DNA from: an uncultured Clostridia bacterium
Lineage (GTDB): Bacteria > Bacillota > Clostridia > TANB77 > CAG-508
Direction: 5' to 3'
NCBI GenBank assembly: GCA_934120395.1
Contig: CAKOTZ010000003.1
Span: 1 to 64,000, forward strand
Length of the DNA stretch: 64,000 bases
This document shows positions 18,026 through 25,920 of this stretch, piece after piece; within the stretch, counting starts at the first letter, position 1; every line of letters begins with the position of its first letter. Made by a program: the position numbers and the translations under genes. The notes under the pieces were generated by a model. That model had not been told where the DNA came from. It worked only from the letters and a program-made list of their open reading frames with translations, and did not search any database.

Positions 18026-19897
18026 ATGAATTATCAAGCAGGAGAATATGATATTGCAGTAATAGGAGCAGGACATGCTGGATGTGAAGCTGCTTTAGCT
18101 GCATCAAGAATGGGAATGAAAACTGTATTATTTACTATTAGTATGGAAGTTATAGCAAACATGCCATGTAATCCTAATATAGGTGGAACATCAAAAGGCC
18201 ATTTAGTAAGAGAGATTGACAGCTTGGGTGGAGAAATGGGAAAAAATATAGATAAAGCATTTATTCAGTCAAGAATGTTAAACACATCAAAAGGACCTGC
18301 AGTTCATTCTTTGAGAGCGCAAGCTGACAGAAAAAAATATCAAAGAGAAATGAAACATACACTAGAGTTACAAGAGAATTTGGACGTAAAACAAGCTGAA
18401 ATTGTTAATATAGGTGTAGAAAATGGAAAAATAGTAAGTGTTGAAACAAATGTTGGAGCTATATACAAAACAAAATCTGTCATTTTAGCAACAGGAACAT
18501 ACTTAAAAGGAAAAATATATATTGGAGAATTTTCATGTGAAAGTGGGCCAGATGGAGTATTTCCAGCAAACAAGTTATCAGATTGCTTGAAAAAATTAGG
18601 AATTAACATAGTTCGTTTTAAAACTGGAACACCAGCCAGAGTAAATAGAAGAAGTCTTGATTTTTCAAAGATGGAAATTCAAGAGGGAGATGACGAAATA
18701 GTTGCATTTTCATTTGAAAATGAATTTGGAAAAAGAAAACAAGAACCTTGCTATTTGACATATACAAATGAAAAGACACATGAAATTATACGTGCAAATT
18801 TGCATCGTTCACCACTATATGCAGGAAAAATAGAGGGAACTGGGCCAAGATATTGTCCATCAATTGAAGATAAAGTAGTGCGTTTTGCAGACAAAAAAAG
18901 ACATCAAATTTTTATTGAACCGATGGGATTAGACACAGAGGAAATGTATGTGCAAGGCATGAGTTCATCTTTGCCAGAAGAGGTTCAAATTGCTATGTAT
19001 CGTACATTACCAGGATTAGAGCATGTTGAATTTACAAGACCTGCATATGCAATAGAATATGATTGTATAGAGCCATCACAGCTTAAATTATCACTAGAGC
19101 TAAAAAAAATAGATGGAATGTTTTTTGCTGGACAAATAAATGGAACATCAGGATACGAGGAGGCAGCGGCACAGGGGATTATAGCAGGAATAAATGCAGC
19201 ATTAAAATTAAAAAATAGAGAGCCATTAATTTTACACCGTTCAGATGCTTACATAGGTGTTTTAATTGACGACATAGTAACAAAAGGAACGAATGAACCA
19301 TACAGAATGATGACATCAAGGGCCGAATATCGTTTATTATTACGCCAGGATAATGCTGATTTACGTTTAACTCAAAAAGGATATGATGTAGGACTTATTA
19401 AAGAAGAGAGATATCAAAAATTCTTAAAGAAAAAGGAAAATATAGAGAAAGAGATTGAAAGACTAAAAACAACAACAATAAAACCATCAGAAAAAGTAAA
19501 TAAGTTCTTAGAGGAACACAATTCTTCAAAGATAGATGTAGGGGTTAAATTAGCGGAATTATTAAAAAGAACAGAATTAACGTATAAAGACCTTAGTGAA
19601 ATTGACGAAAATCGAACTGAATTGACTAGAGCAGAGAAAGAGCAAGCAGAAATACAAATAAAATATGAAGGATATATTAAGTTGCAACAAAAGCAAGTTG
19701 AAGAATTTAAAAAGTTAGAAAATAAAAAATTATCATTAGATATTGATTATGAGCAAGTAAAGGGAATTAGCTTAGAGGCAAGACAAAAATTAAATCAATA
19801 TAAGCCTACATCTGTTGGGCAAGCATCACGTATATCAGGAGTATCTCCAGCAGATATAGCAGTGTTGCTTATATATTTGGAAACAAATAAAGCATAG
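18026..19897 (+). CDS. mnmG: tRNA uridine modification enzyme MnmG (GidA)
   Basis: The FAD- and NADH-dependent partner of MnmE, 623 residues. The dinucleotide motif VIGAGHAGCEAALAA is near the start, then the family text MPCNPNIGGTSKGH and PRYCPSIEDKV, and the C-terminal MnmE-contact region ending SRISGVSPADIAVL. I start it at the ATG at 18026, with AGGAGATG upstream; the earlier in-frame ATG at 17987 has no support. mnmE and mnmG form one operon closed by the terminator at 19901. Confidence 0.96.
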   Translation: MNYQAGEYDIAVIGAGHAGCEAALAASRMGMKTVLFTISMEVIANMPCNPNIGGTSKGHLVREIDSLGGEMGKNIDKAFIQSRMLNTSKGPAVHSLRAQADRKKYQREMKHTLELQENLDVKQAEIVNIGVENGKIVSVETNVGAIYKTKSVILATGTYLKGKIYIGEFSCESGPDGVFPANKLSDCLKKLGINIVRFKTGTPARVNRRSLDFSKMEIQEGDDEIVAFSFENEFGKRKQEPCYLTYTNEKTHEIIRANLHRSPLYAGKIEGTGPRYCPSIEDKVVRFADKKRHQIFIEPMGLDTEEMYVQGMSSSLPEEVQIAMYRTLPGLEHVEFTRPAYAIEYDCIEPSQLKLSLELKKIDGMFFAGQINGTSGYEEAAAQGIIAGINAALKLKNREPLILHRSDAYIGVLIDDIVTKGTNEPYRMMTSRAEYRLLLRQDNADLRLTQKGYDVGLIKEERYQKFLKKKENIEKEIERLKTTTIKPSEKVNKFLEEHNSSKIDVGVKLAELLKRTELTYKDLSEIDENRTELTRAEKEQAEIQIKYEGYIKLQQKQVEEFKKLENKKLSLDIDYEQVKGISLEARQKLNQYKPTSVGQASRISGVSPADIAVLLIYLETNKA

Positions 19898-19900
19898 CAA

Positions 19901-19935
19901 AAAAAGAAGTGATTTTTACGAAATCACTTCTTTTT
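19901..19935 (+). terminator. Intrinsic terminator after mnmG
   Basis: A perfect 15-bp stem (19901-19915 with 19921-19935) with a five-base loop and a T tail. Confidence 0.9.
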
Positions 19936-19942
19936 ATTAGTT

Positions 19943-19979
19943 ATGTTACCGCCTACACAAAAATATATGAAAATTTAGG
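19943..19979 (+). repeat. Fragment of the pilin-associated repeat (5' end only)
   Basis: Matches the first 37 bases of the repeat family found complete at 20811 (ATGTTACCGCCTACAC and onward), then diverges at once. It marks the left edge of the inserted stretch between mnmG and rsmG. Confidence 0.7.
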
Positions 19980-20022
19980 AAAACTATAAAATGAAAAACT
20001 CATACCAAAGTGTGTAAAATGA

Positions 20023-20052
20023 TTGATAATTTATAACAAAGTATGGTATACT
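20023..20052 (+). promoter_or_regulatory. Promoter of the MNT/HEPN pair
   Basis: TTGATA (20023-20028) and TATACT (20047-20052), 18 bases apart, 25 bases before the start codon. Confidence 0.6.
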
Positions 20053-20076
20053 GATAAAAAGGGAAGGCGAAATGAT

Positions 20077-20382
20077 ATGGATAAAATATATTCTTTGGAA
20101 GATATTAAAAATATACTAAAAGAAGTGTTAAAAGACAAAAAGGTAGTTAAAGCAATTTTGTTTGGTTCGTATGCGAAAAATACGCCTACATCAAAAAGTG
20201 ATATTGATTTAGTTATTGACAGTGAAGGAAAATTATTGAATATATATTTTTATGAAGTATTAGAGGATTTGGTACAAAAATTTCAAAAAAATATAGATTT
20301 ATTTGAGATTTCTGAAATTCAAAAAAATAGTAAATTGTATAATGAAATTCAAAAAGAGGGAATTATTGTTTATGAGAAGTAA
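20077..20382 (+). CDS. MntA-like nucleotidyltransferase antitoxin
   Basis: A 101-residue minimal nucleotidyltransferase with the motif ILFGSYAKNTPTSKSDIDL (GSxA and DxD) and the third acidic residue in NIDLFEI. In type VII toxin-antitoxin pairs such proteins inactivate the HEPN ribonuclease by adding AMP groups to a tyrosine. The ATG at 20077 follows GGGAAGG; the upstream open frame overlaps the promoter. The HEPN gene starts inside its 3' end, as in known mntA-hepT pairs. Confidence 0.85.
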   Translation: MDKIYSLEDIKNILKEVLKDKKVVKAILFGSYAKNTPTSKSDIDLVIDSEGKLLNIYFYEVLEDLVQKFQKNIDLFEISEIQKNSKLYNEIQKEGIIVYEK

Positions 20383-20725
20383 AGATAGAATTGTAATTCA
20401 AAAAATTATTAATTATATAAAAGATATTGAGGAATATACTGATAAGTTGCAGGCTAAGGAATTTTTGAATGATAAAAAAACAATAACAGCATGTGCTTTT
20501 ACTGTATCTCAAATTGGTGAACTGGTGAAAGAAATTAGTGAAGAAACTATATGTCAATATAACTATATTCCTTGGAAAAGTATTAAAGGTATGAGAAATA
20601 GAATTGTACATGATTACGAGAATGTAGATTTAGCTGTTTTGTGGGGAACTATAAAAGAGAGTTTACCAGAATTAAAAAATCAATTAGAGAATATTATATT
20701 GAGTAATTCAGATATTTTATTTTAA
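20372..20725 (+). CDS. HepT-like HEPN ribonuclease toxin
   Basis: A 117-residue helical HEPN protein. The active-site motif R-x4-H-x-Y is present as RNRIVHDY, including the Tyr that MNT partners modify. It starts at ATG 20372 and overlaps the MNT gene by 11 bases. The pair is an addictive or anti-phage module and lies in an inserted region rich in repeats. Confidence 0.85.
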   Translation: MRSKDRIVIQKIINYIKDIEEYTDKLQAKEFLNDKKTITACAFTVSQIGELVKEISEETICQYNYIPWKSIKGMRNRIVHDYENVDLAVLWGTIKESLPELKNQLENIILSNSDILF

Positions 20726-20810
20726 AAGAAGGGATAAATGTGTAATTGAAGTGTACCTTTCTGGGTATACATTAAATAATAACATTTGTTCCTTTTTTGT
20801 GCCATTGTAA

Positions 20811-21070
20811 ATGTTACCGCCTACACAAAAATATATGAAAATTTAGCCGTTCCGTTCTCTAAGGCGCTTGAGAGACAGCATTTTCATATTTTGTTGAACA
20901 CATTCTAAACTTGTGGAATGAATAACTGCTTCAAGGTCGAACTCACTATTAAATTTTATATATTTTTGCTTACGGCTAGTAAGAACCGAATGGAAAAAAT
21001 GATATTTGTGATAAATCGCGGAAAGGAAAGTCAAGGAATAAAAGGCTTACCATACAAAGGTAAGTTTTTT
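20811..21070 (+). repeat. Pilin-associated structured repeat, copy 1 (short form) with terminator
   Basis: One of seven copies of a repeat in this window. A 17-bp stem can form between 20827-20844 and 20951-20967 (one bulged G). AGCCG at 20845-20849 can pair with CGGCT at 20973-20977, which crosses that stem as a pseudoknot. TTCCG (20850-20854) can pair with CGGAA at the 3' end (21019-21023). The unit ends with an intrinsic terminator, CTTACC and GGTAAG arms then six T, at about 21047-21070. This copy lacks the middle hairpin of the long form. The pilin gene starts 149 bases further on. Confidence 0.8.
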
Positions 21071-21091
21071 ATTTTTTTTGTTATTTTCTCC

Positions 21092-21190
21092 TTTACAAGT
21101 TCAAAATAATAGTATAAAATACGGTTAACTGATTAACATAGAATTACATAATATTGCTTGAAGATGGATAAGCTAAAATAGTAATTCTAT
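21092..21190 (+). promoter_or_regulatory. Pilin promoter and conserved leader hairpin
   Basis: TTTACA (21092-21097) and TAAAAT (21115-21120) are 17 bases apart. The leader then holds TAGAATTAC and GTAATTCTA arms around an inner GCTT/AAGC stem. The promoter and leader recur nearly unchanged before the pilin-like genes at 23474, 32461 and 35349, and the outer stem is kept there (with G-U pairs), so the leader RNA is probably functional. Confidence 0.55.
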
Positions 21191-21218
21191 TAGAAATACA
21201 AAGGAAAGAGGAATAAAA

Positions 21219-22472
21219 ATGAACTTGAAAAGTAACAAAGCAATCACATTGGTAGCATTGATAATTACAATAATTATTTTGCTAATATTGGCAGGGGTAA
21301 GTTTATCAATGATACTAGGAGAAAACGGCTTAATTAATAAAGCACAGTCAAGTGTAAATGCATATCAACAAGCAGCATTAAATGAACAAAATTTACTACA
21401 AAGCATAGAAGATTACATGGGTAATTACGGATTACCTGACAATACACCAACTACACCTGCAGGAACACATGTAAAACCACCAGCAAAATGGCTAGGAACA
21501 ATTGTAGATGCAGTGGCAGATGGAAAAGGCAACACATTTCCAGTACCAAAGAGCTTTTACTATGTAGGTGGAGATTACACAAACGGAGTAATCATATCAG
21601 ACGACCCAGCAGATGCATATGATGGAACAACAGACAAAACAACATGGGAATATACAACAAATTTGATTGGTAATCAATTTGTATGGATACCTTGTACAAT
21701 GGATGAGTATCATAAAACAAGTTGGGGAATGGTATATGGAGGCTATGATACAGAAAGTGGAGCAGGAGCAGAAATGATGCAAATAGCAAAATATGGAGGA
21801 TTCTATGTAGCAAGATATGAAGCAGGACTTGCAGATACAATAACAGAGTATACAGGAAATCAAATAGCTTCTAGTTCAATTTATAATCTAGAAGGAATAC
21901 CAAAATCAAAAGCAGGAGAATTGCCGTGGGTATTTATAAGCTATACAAATAGCAAAGCAAATGCAGAAAAAATGTATGCAAATAATGATTATGTAACAAG
22001 CGGATTAATAACAGGAACCCAATGGGACGTAATGTTAAACAGATTTATTGGAACAACAAATGCAAATGGGGTAACTTTCACAGAAACTGACATGAAAAAT
22101 TCAAATCAGTGGGGAAATTATGCAGGTAGCGAAACTACCTACACAGGAAGATCTGCAACACTATTTAAAAGTGGAAAAAATTGGTATATAAGCCCATGGG
22201 GAGAAAAGCAAACAGATGCAAAAACAGCAGCATATATGGAGTATACAACAGGAGCAAGTAAAAAAACAGAAGCATACCATACTTATGATGTAGCAGGGAA
22301 TGTATGGGAATGGACGGAAGAAGTAGGACAAGGCACTGCATATCGCGTTTTTCGTGGTGGTTCTTGCGCTGATGCATCAGCCTCTTACCCAGCGTGCTAT
22401 CGTCATGGACCCTTCACTGTTTCCCTTGTATATCAAAACTATGGGTTCCGTACAGTGTTGTATATAAAATAA
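21219..22472 (+). CDS. Pilin-like protein with C-terminal formylglycine-generating-enzyme/C-type-lectin-like domain
   Basis: A 417-residue surface or secreted protein. Residues 1-45 are a type IV pilin-like leader and helix (MNLKSNKAITLVALIIT, then a hydrophobic run), without the usual Glu at position 5 of the mature chain. A coiled region follows to about 70. The rest matches the FGE-sulfatase/SUMF1 fold: FVWIPC, GGFYVARYEAG, TGTQWDVML, GNVWEWTEE, RGGS and GFR. Such domains often serve as binding scaffolds. The last 45 codons use CGT, CGC, TGC, CCC and TTC, unlike the rest of the gene, which uses AGA and A/T-ending codons. Close relatives lie at 32461 and 35349. Confidence 0.8.
   Translation: MNLKSNKAITLVALIITIIILLILAGVSLSMILGENGLINKAQSSVNAYQQAALNEQNLLQSIEDYMGNYGLPDNTPTTPAGTHVKPPAKWLGTIVDAVADGKGNTFPVPKSFYYVGGDYTNGVIISDDPADAYDGTTDKTTWEYTTNLIGNQFVWIPCTMDEYHKTSWGMVYGGYDTESGAGAEMMQIAKYGGFYVARYEAGLADTITEYTGNQIASSSIYNLEGIPKSKAGELPWVFISYTNSKANAEKMYANNDYVTSGLITGTQWDVMLNRFIGTTNANGVTFTETDMKNSNQWGNYAGSETTYTGRSATLFKSGKNWYISPWGEKQTDAKTAAYMEYTTGASKKTEAYHTYDVAGNVWEWTEEVGQGTAYRVFRGGSCADASASYPACYRHGPFTVSLVYQNYGFRTVLYIK
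22338..22460 (+). other. Candidate variable region of a diversity-generating retroelement target
   Basis: The 3' end of the pilin-like gene has much higher G+C and different codons from the rest of the gene, with a sharp edge near 22338. Between the fixed words RGGS and GFR it differs strongly from the two sister genes, while the flanks agree. This is how retroelement-diversified lectin-fold targets look. No reverse transcriptase or template repeat is seen in this window, so the call is tentative. Confidence 0.35.
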
Positions 22473-22521
22473 TTTTTTATAAACTATTGATATTCTAACA
22501 AAAACTATGTATAATAAAAAT

Positions 22522-22603
22522 AGAAAATGAGAACCACGAAAGTGGTTGCCGATAGTTATAAAATAACCGTTTACTTCGGGCAAAAGCAGAACGGTTATTT
22601 TTT
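22522..22603 (+). ncRNA. Putative antisense RNA of a type I toxin-antitoxin locus
   Basis: A perfect-spacing promoter (TTGATA 22487-22492, 17 bases, TATAAT 22510-22515) would start an RNA near 22522. It holds a GAAA-loop hairpin (22532-22547, AACCAC and GTGGTT arms) and ends in a terminator (22561-22571 with 22590-22600, then T). Its end overlaps the 3' end of the toxin message on the other strand, the layout of TxpA/RatA-type loci. Confidence 0.65.
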
Positions 22604-22718
22604 ATTGCCTAAGAAGTAAGTAGCAAATGATGGCTAACAAGGCAAAATTTATGATAGTAATACCAACTAATCCAAAGAAAAGAAGGTATGTAATGCTTAA
22701 AAAAGTAGTTTCTACCAT
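22602..22718 (-). CDS. Small hydrophobic type I toxin (holin-like/TxpA-like)
   Basis: A 38-residue peptide beginning MVETTFLSITYLLFFGLVGI and continuing with one long hydrophobic segment to LLLRQ. It has a very strong ribosome site, GGAGGTGG, 5 bases before the ATG. A promoter (TTGCAT 22859-22854, 17 bases, TATAGT 22836-22831) gives a leader of about 100 bases, typical of such toxins. The plus-strand RNA at 22522-22603 overlaps its 3' end. Toxicity is inferred from size, hydrophobicity and layout. No single named family is certain. Confidence 0.65.
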   Translation of the reverse strand: MVETTFLSITYLLFFGLVGITIINFALLAIICYLLLRQ

Positions 22719-22830
22719 ACTAACCACCTCCATAAATCAGTCTCACAACAAAAAGTCGTGGAAGTGTATGTAAACATCAAAGAGTAAAAGGTGGCAACGC
22801 ACTCCGCTTATTCTCATTTTCATAAACAAC

Positions 22831-22859
22831 ACTATATAATAATTTTCCATATAATGCAA
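22831..22859 (-). promoter_or_regulatory. Toxin promoter
   Basis: On the minus strand TTGCAT and TATAGT with a 17-base spacer, about 115 bases before the toxin start. A small hairpin with a T tail at 22894-22926 separates it from the repeat to the right. Confidence 0.5.
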
Positions 22860-22940
22860 GTAAAAAACAAAAAAATTGTCATAAATACAAAAAACACAAG
22901 TCGGTTATCCAAAACTTGTGTGTTTTTACTAACTACCATA

Positions 22941-23330
22941 TTACCGCCTACACAAAAATATATGAAAATTTAGCCGTTCCGTTCTCCAAGGCGCTTGAGA
23001 GACAGCCTTTTCAGATTTTGTTGAACACATTCTAAACTTGTGGAATGAATAGCTGCTTCAAGGTCGAACTCACTATTAAATTTTATATATTTTTGCTTAC
23101 GGCTAGGAAGAGGAGGTTTAGTGACTTAAACCTAGCAATGCATTAGCGAGAAGAACAAATATATTTTTGAAATGAGGTTTTCCGTGGGGACCGCTGAGAG
23201 CTGTTAATTGCGAAAGCAATGTTACAGCTCCAGTGGGAAGAACCGAATGGAAAAAATGATATTTGTGATAAATCGCGGAAAAGAAAATCAAGAAATAAAA
23301 GCTTACCATACAAAGGTAAGTTTTTTATAA
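22941..23330 (+). repeat. Pilin-associated structured repeat, copy 2 (long form) with terminator
   Basis: Same family as 20811, but with an extra middle of about 130 bases. The middle holds a compact hairpin at 23191-23236: CCGCTG/CAGTGG and GAGCTGT/ACAGCTC stems separated by a bulged A, an inner ATTGC/GCAAT stem and a GAAA tetraloop. TTTTCCGTG before the hairpin can pair with CGCGGAAAA at the 3' end (one G-U). The copy ends in the CTTACC/GGTAAG terminator and lies 140 bases before the next pilin-like gene. Confidence 0.8.
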
Positions 23331-23473
23331 TTTTTAACACTATTACTTTACAAGTTCAAAATAATAGTATAAAATGCTGTTAACTAATTAATATAGAATT
23401 ACATAATATTGCTTGAAGATTTATAAGCTAAAATTGTAATTCTGCTAGAAACACATAAGAAAGAGGTATAAAA

Positions 23474-24190
23474 ATGAACTTGAAAAGTAACAGAGCAATC
23501 ACATTGGTGGCATTGATAATTACCATAATCATATTGCTAATACTAGCTGGCGTGAGTTTATCAATGGTACTAGGAGAAAACGGATTGATTAACAAGGCAC
23601 AGTCAAGCGTAGATAAACATGAAGAAAGTTCAAAAAATGAACAAACATTTTTAAATAAATTAGAAGAATATCTTACTCCACCTAAAATAATAGAAAGTAC
23701 ATGGGGAGATGTAACAGTAGAAGGAGTTAGTTTATATATTAAATTATCTGGAAATGTAAAAGATATATCTCAAATACAAAGCGAAGTAAGTAATAGTTAT
23801 AGTGAATATAAGCAATTAATAAGTATTAATGCAATTCCTGACGATAACGATATGGTATATAGAATAGATATAGATAAGTCTAAATTTGAAGGAGAAAATG
23901 ACAATGTATATTATAGAGTAATTGTAAAATTATATGATTTTGCAGGTAATCAAACAGAAACATATATTCCAGATGATATTTATTTAAATCACATTCATAC
24001 TGATAAATGTTATGAAAATGTTACTGTATACGGTAGATATTCAGCGACGGGACAGTATGATAGAGATGGAAAGGTACATGTACGTTGTTCTAGATGTGGT
24101 TGGACAGGATATGTATATTGGCATACAACTCCAAATTATTATGATACACATTGTTCAGGAGTAACAAAAAAATTAATATGCAATAGATAA
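23474..24190 (+). CDS. Pilin-like protein with C-terminal Cys-rich domain
   Basis: A 238-residue protein with the same 45-residue pilin-like N-terminus and upstream repeat/leader as its neighbours, but a different body. Residues 75-165 look like a beta-sandwich (regular strands such as YYRVIVKLYDFAGNQTETY). The last 65 residues carry five cysteines and several His, with CSRCGWTGYVYW recalling a zinc-ribbon knuckle. The function is unknown; it is probably exported and displayed like the other pilin-like proteins. Confidence 0.7.
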   Translation: MNLKSNRAITLVALIITIIILLILAGVSLSMVLGENGLINKAQSSVDKHEESSKNEQTFLNKLEEYLTPPKIIESTWGDVTVEGVSLYIKLSGNVKDISQIQSEVSNSYSEYKQLISINAIPDDNDMVYRIDIDKSKFEGENDNVYYRVIVKLYDFAGNQTETYIPDDIYLNHIHTDKCYENVTVYGRYSATGQYDRDGKVHVRCSRCGWTGYVYWHTTPNYYDTHCSGVTKKLICNR

Positions 24191-24193
24191 CTT

Positions 24194-24242
24194 ACCAAGT
24201 CAAAATTTTATAATTTTATAGAATTTTGACTTGGTTCTTTTT
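24194..24242 (+). terminator. Intrinsic terminator after the second pilin-like gene
   Basis: A 14-bp perfect inverted repeat (24194-24207 with 24222-24235) followed by CTTTTTA. Confidence 0.85.
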
Positions 24243-24253
24243 ATATAAAAGCC

Positions 24254-24282
24254 TTGTTAGAAAAAGCTAAAAGTGATATAAT
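24254..24282 (+). promoter_or_regulatory. rsmG promoter
   Basis: TTGTTA (24254-24259) and TATAAT (24277-24282) with a 17-base spacer and an extended -10 TGA, 20 bases before the rsmG ATG. Confidence 0.75.
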
Positions 24283-24301
24283 ACAGCAAGTGGAGGTGTA
24301 G

Positions 24302-25015
24302 ATGGAATTAGAAAAATTTAAAATTGAGACAAAAAAAATATGTGAGCAAAACAAAATAATGTTGCTTGAGGAACAAATAGAGCAATTTTATAAATATATG
24401 AAATTATTAATTGAGTGGAATCAAAAAATTAATCTAACAGCGATAGTAGAACCAAATGAAATTATTCAAAAACATTTTATAGATTCACTTTCAATTTTAA
24501 AATATATAAAAGAGGGACAAAGTCTTATAGATGTTGGAACAGGAGCAGGTTTTCCAGGAATTCCTATAAAAATAGCAACTTCAAATGTTCATGTAACTTT
24601 ATTAGATTCTCTACAAAAAAGAGTTAATTTTTTAAATAAAGTAATAGAAGAATTAAAATTAACTAAGATTGAAGCAATTCACTCAAGAGCTGAGGAATAT
24701 ACAAAACAGCAAAGAGAAAGTTATGATATAGCAGTATCAAGAGCTGTAGCCAATATGTCTACATTAACAGAATATTTGTTGCCATATATAAAAATAAATG
24801 GTATAGCAATTTGCATGAAAGGACCAAATGTGGATGAAGAGTTAGAAAAAAGCAAAAAAGCAATAAAAATTTTGGGTGGAAAAGTAGAAAAAGTAGAGCA
24901 TTTCTTTGTAAATGAAGATATGGAAAGGAATTTAATTATTATAAGAAAAATAAATTCAACACCAAAGCAGTATCCAAGAAAAGCCGGAAAACCATCAAAA
25001 GAACCAATTAGTTAG
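24302..25015 (+). CDS. rsmG: 16S rRNA (guanine-527-N7)-methyltransferase RsmG
   Basis: RsmG (GidB), 237 residues, which methylates G527 of 16S rRNA using S-adenosylmethionine. The SAM-binding loop is DVGTGAGFPGIPIKIA, followed by LLDSLQKRVNFL, with the family ending QYPRKAGKPSKEP. A GTGGAGGTG ribosome site precedes it. It normally follows mnmG directly; here about 4.4 kb of toxin, pilin and repeat DNA separates the two, which suggests an insertion. Confidence 0.95.
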   Translation: MELEKFKIETKKICEQNKIMLLEEQIEQFYKYMKLLIEWNQKINLTAIVEPNEIIQKHFIDSLSILKYIKEGQSLIDVGTGAGFPGIPIKIATSNVHVTLLDSLQKRVNFLNKVIEELKLTKIEAIHSRAEEYTKQQRESYDIAVSRAVANMSTLTEYLLPYIKINGIAICMKGPNVDEELEKSKKAIKILGGKVEKVEHFFVNEDMERNLIIIRKINSTPKQYPRKAGKPSKEPIS

Positions 25016-25052
25016 AAAAAATAAAATAAATGTGACTATTTAATGAAATTAA

Positions 25053-25081
25053 TTGACATATCTTAGCAAATTTTATATGAT
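25053..25081 (+). promoter_or_regulatory. parA promoter
   Basis: TTGACA (25053-25058), 17 bases, TATGAT (25076-25081), 30 bases before the GTG start. Confidence 0.7.
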
Positions 25082-25111
25082 TATAAGAGCTAAAAAATAG
25101 GAGGGATTAAA

Positions 25112-25903
25112 GTGGGAAAAGTAATAGCAATAGCAAATCAGAAAGGTGGAGTAGGAAAAACAACAACATCTGTTAACTTAAGCAGTATACTAGCGAAAAA
25201 AGGAAAAAAAATACTATTAATAGATACAGACCCACAGGGAAATGCAACAAGTGGATTAGGAATTGAGAAAGATTTAGAAAGTTCAGTGTATGACGTTATT
25301 GTAAACGAAACAACAATAGAACAAACATTAAAAAATACACCACATAAAAATTTAAAAGTATGTCCTTCCACAATAAATTTAGCAGGAGCAGAAGTTGAAT
25401 TAGTTTCAATGATATCAAGAGAACAAAGGTTAAAAGAAAAAATAGATCCGATAAAAGATCAATTTGATTATATAATTATTGATTGCCCACCGTCATTAGG
25501 ATTAATAACACTAAATACATTTACAGCTGCAGATAGTGTACTAATTCCAATACAATGTGAATTTTATGCTTTAGAAGGATTAGGACAGTTAATGAACACA
25601 ATAAACTTAGTAAAAAGACATCTAAATAGGGAATTAAAAATAGAAGGAGCATTACTTACAATGTATGATGCTAGAACAAATTTATCAAATCAAGTTGTAC
25701 AAGAAGTAAGTAAATATTTTGGAAATAATGTATACAAAACAGTGATACCAAGAAATGTTAAATTAAGTGAGGCACCAAGCTACGGAATGAGTATAACAGA
25801 ATATGACTCGCGTTCTAAAGGTGCAAAGGCATATGAAAAATTAGCAAGAGAATTTTTAAAGAAAAACGAAGAAGAAACAAAAGCAAAACATATGAAAGAA
25901 TAA
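25112..25903 (+). CDS. parA: Chromosome partitioning ATPase ParA/Soj
   Basis: ParA/Soj, 263 residues. The deviant Walker A KGGVGKTTTSVNL is at residues 11-23, LLIDTDPQGNATSGLG follows, and Walker B is DYIIIDCPPSLG. It acts with ParB in chromosome segregation and controls DnaA in B. subtilis. The start is a GTG with AGGAGGG 6 bases upstream. It forms an operon with parB, 17 bases downstream. Confidence 0.95.
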   Translation: MGKVIAIANQKGGVGKTTTSVNLSSILAKKGKKILLIDTDPQGNATSGLGIEKDLESSVYDVIVNETTIEQTLKNTPHKNLKVCPSTINLAGAEVELVSMISREQRLKEKIDPIKDQFDYIIIDCPPSLGLITLNTFTAADSVLIPIQCEFYALEGLGQLMNTINLVKRHLNRELKIEGALLTMYDARTNLSNQVVQEVSKYFGNNVYKTVIPRNVKLSEAPSYGMSITEYDSRSKGAKAYEKLAREFLKKNEEETKAKHMKE

Positions 25904-25920
25904 AATAGGAGTGTGAAAAA

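Noticed and set aside
22532..22547. GAAA-loop hairpin as proof of a diversity-generating retroelement
   Set aside because: It is explained equally well as part of the antisense RNA of the type I toxin locus, so it was not counted as evidence.
20811..23330. Repeat family as a cyclic-di-GMP or other known riboswitch
   Set aside because: None of the conserved cores I know could be placed; a terminator alone is not enough to name a class.
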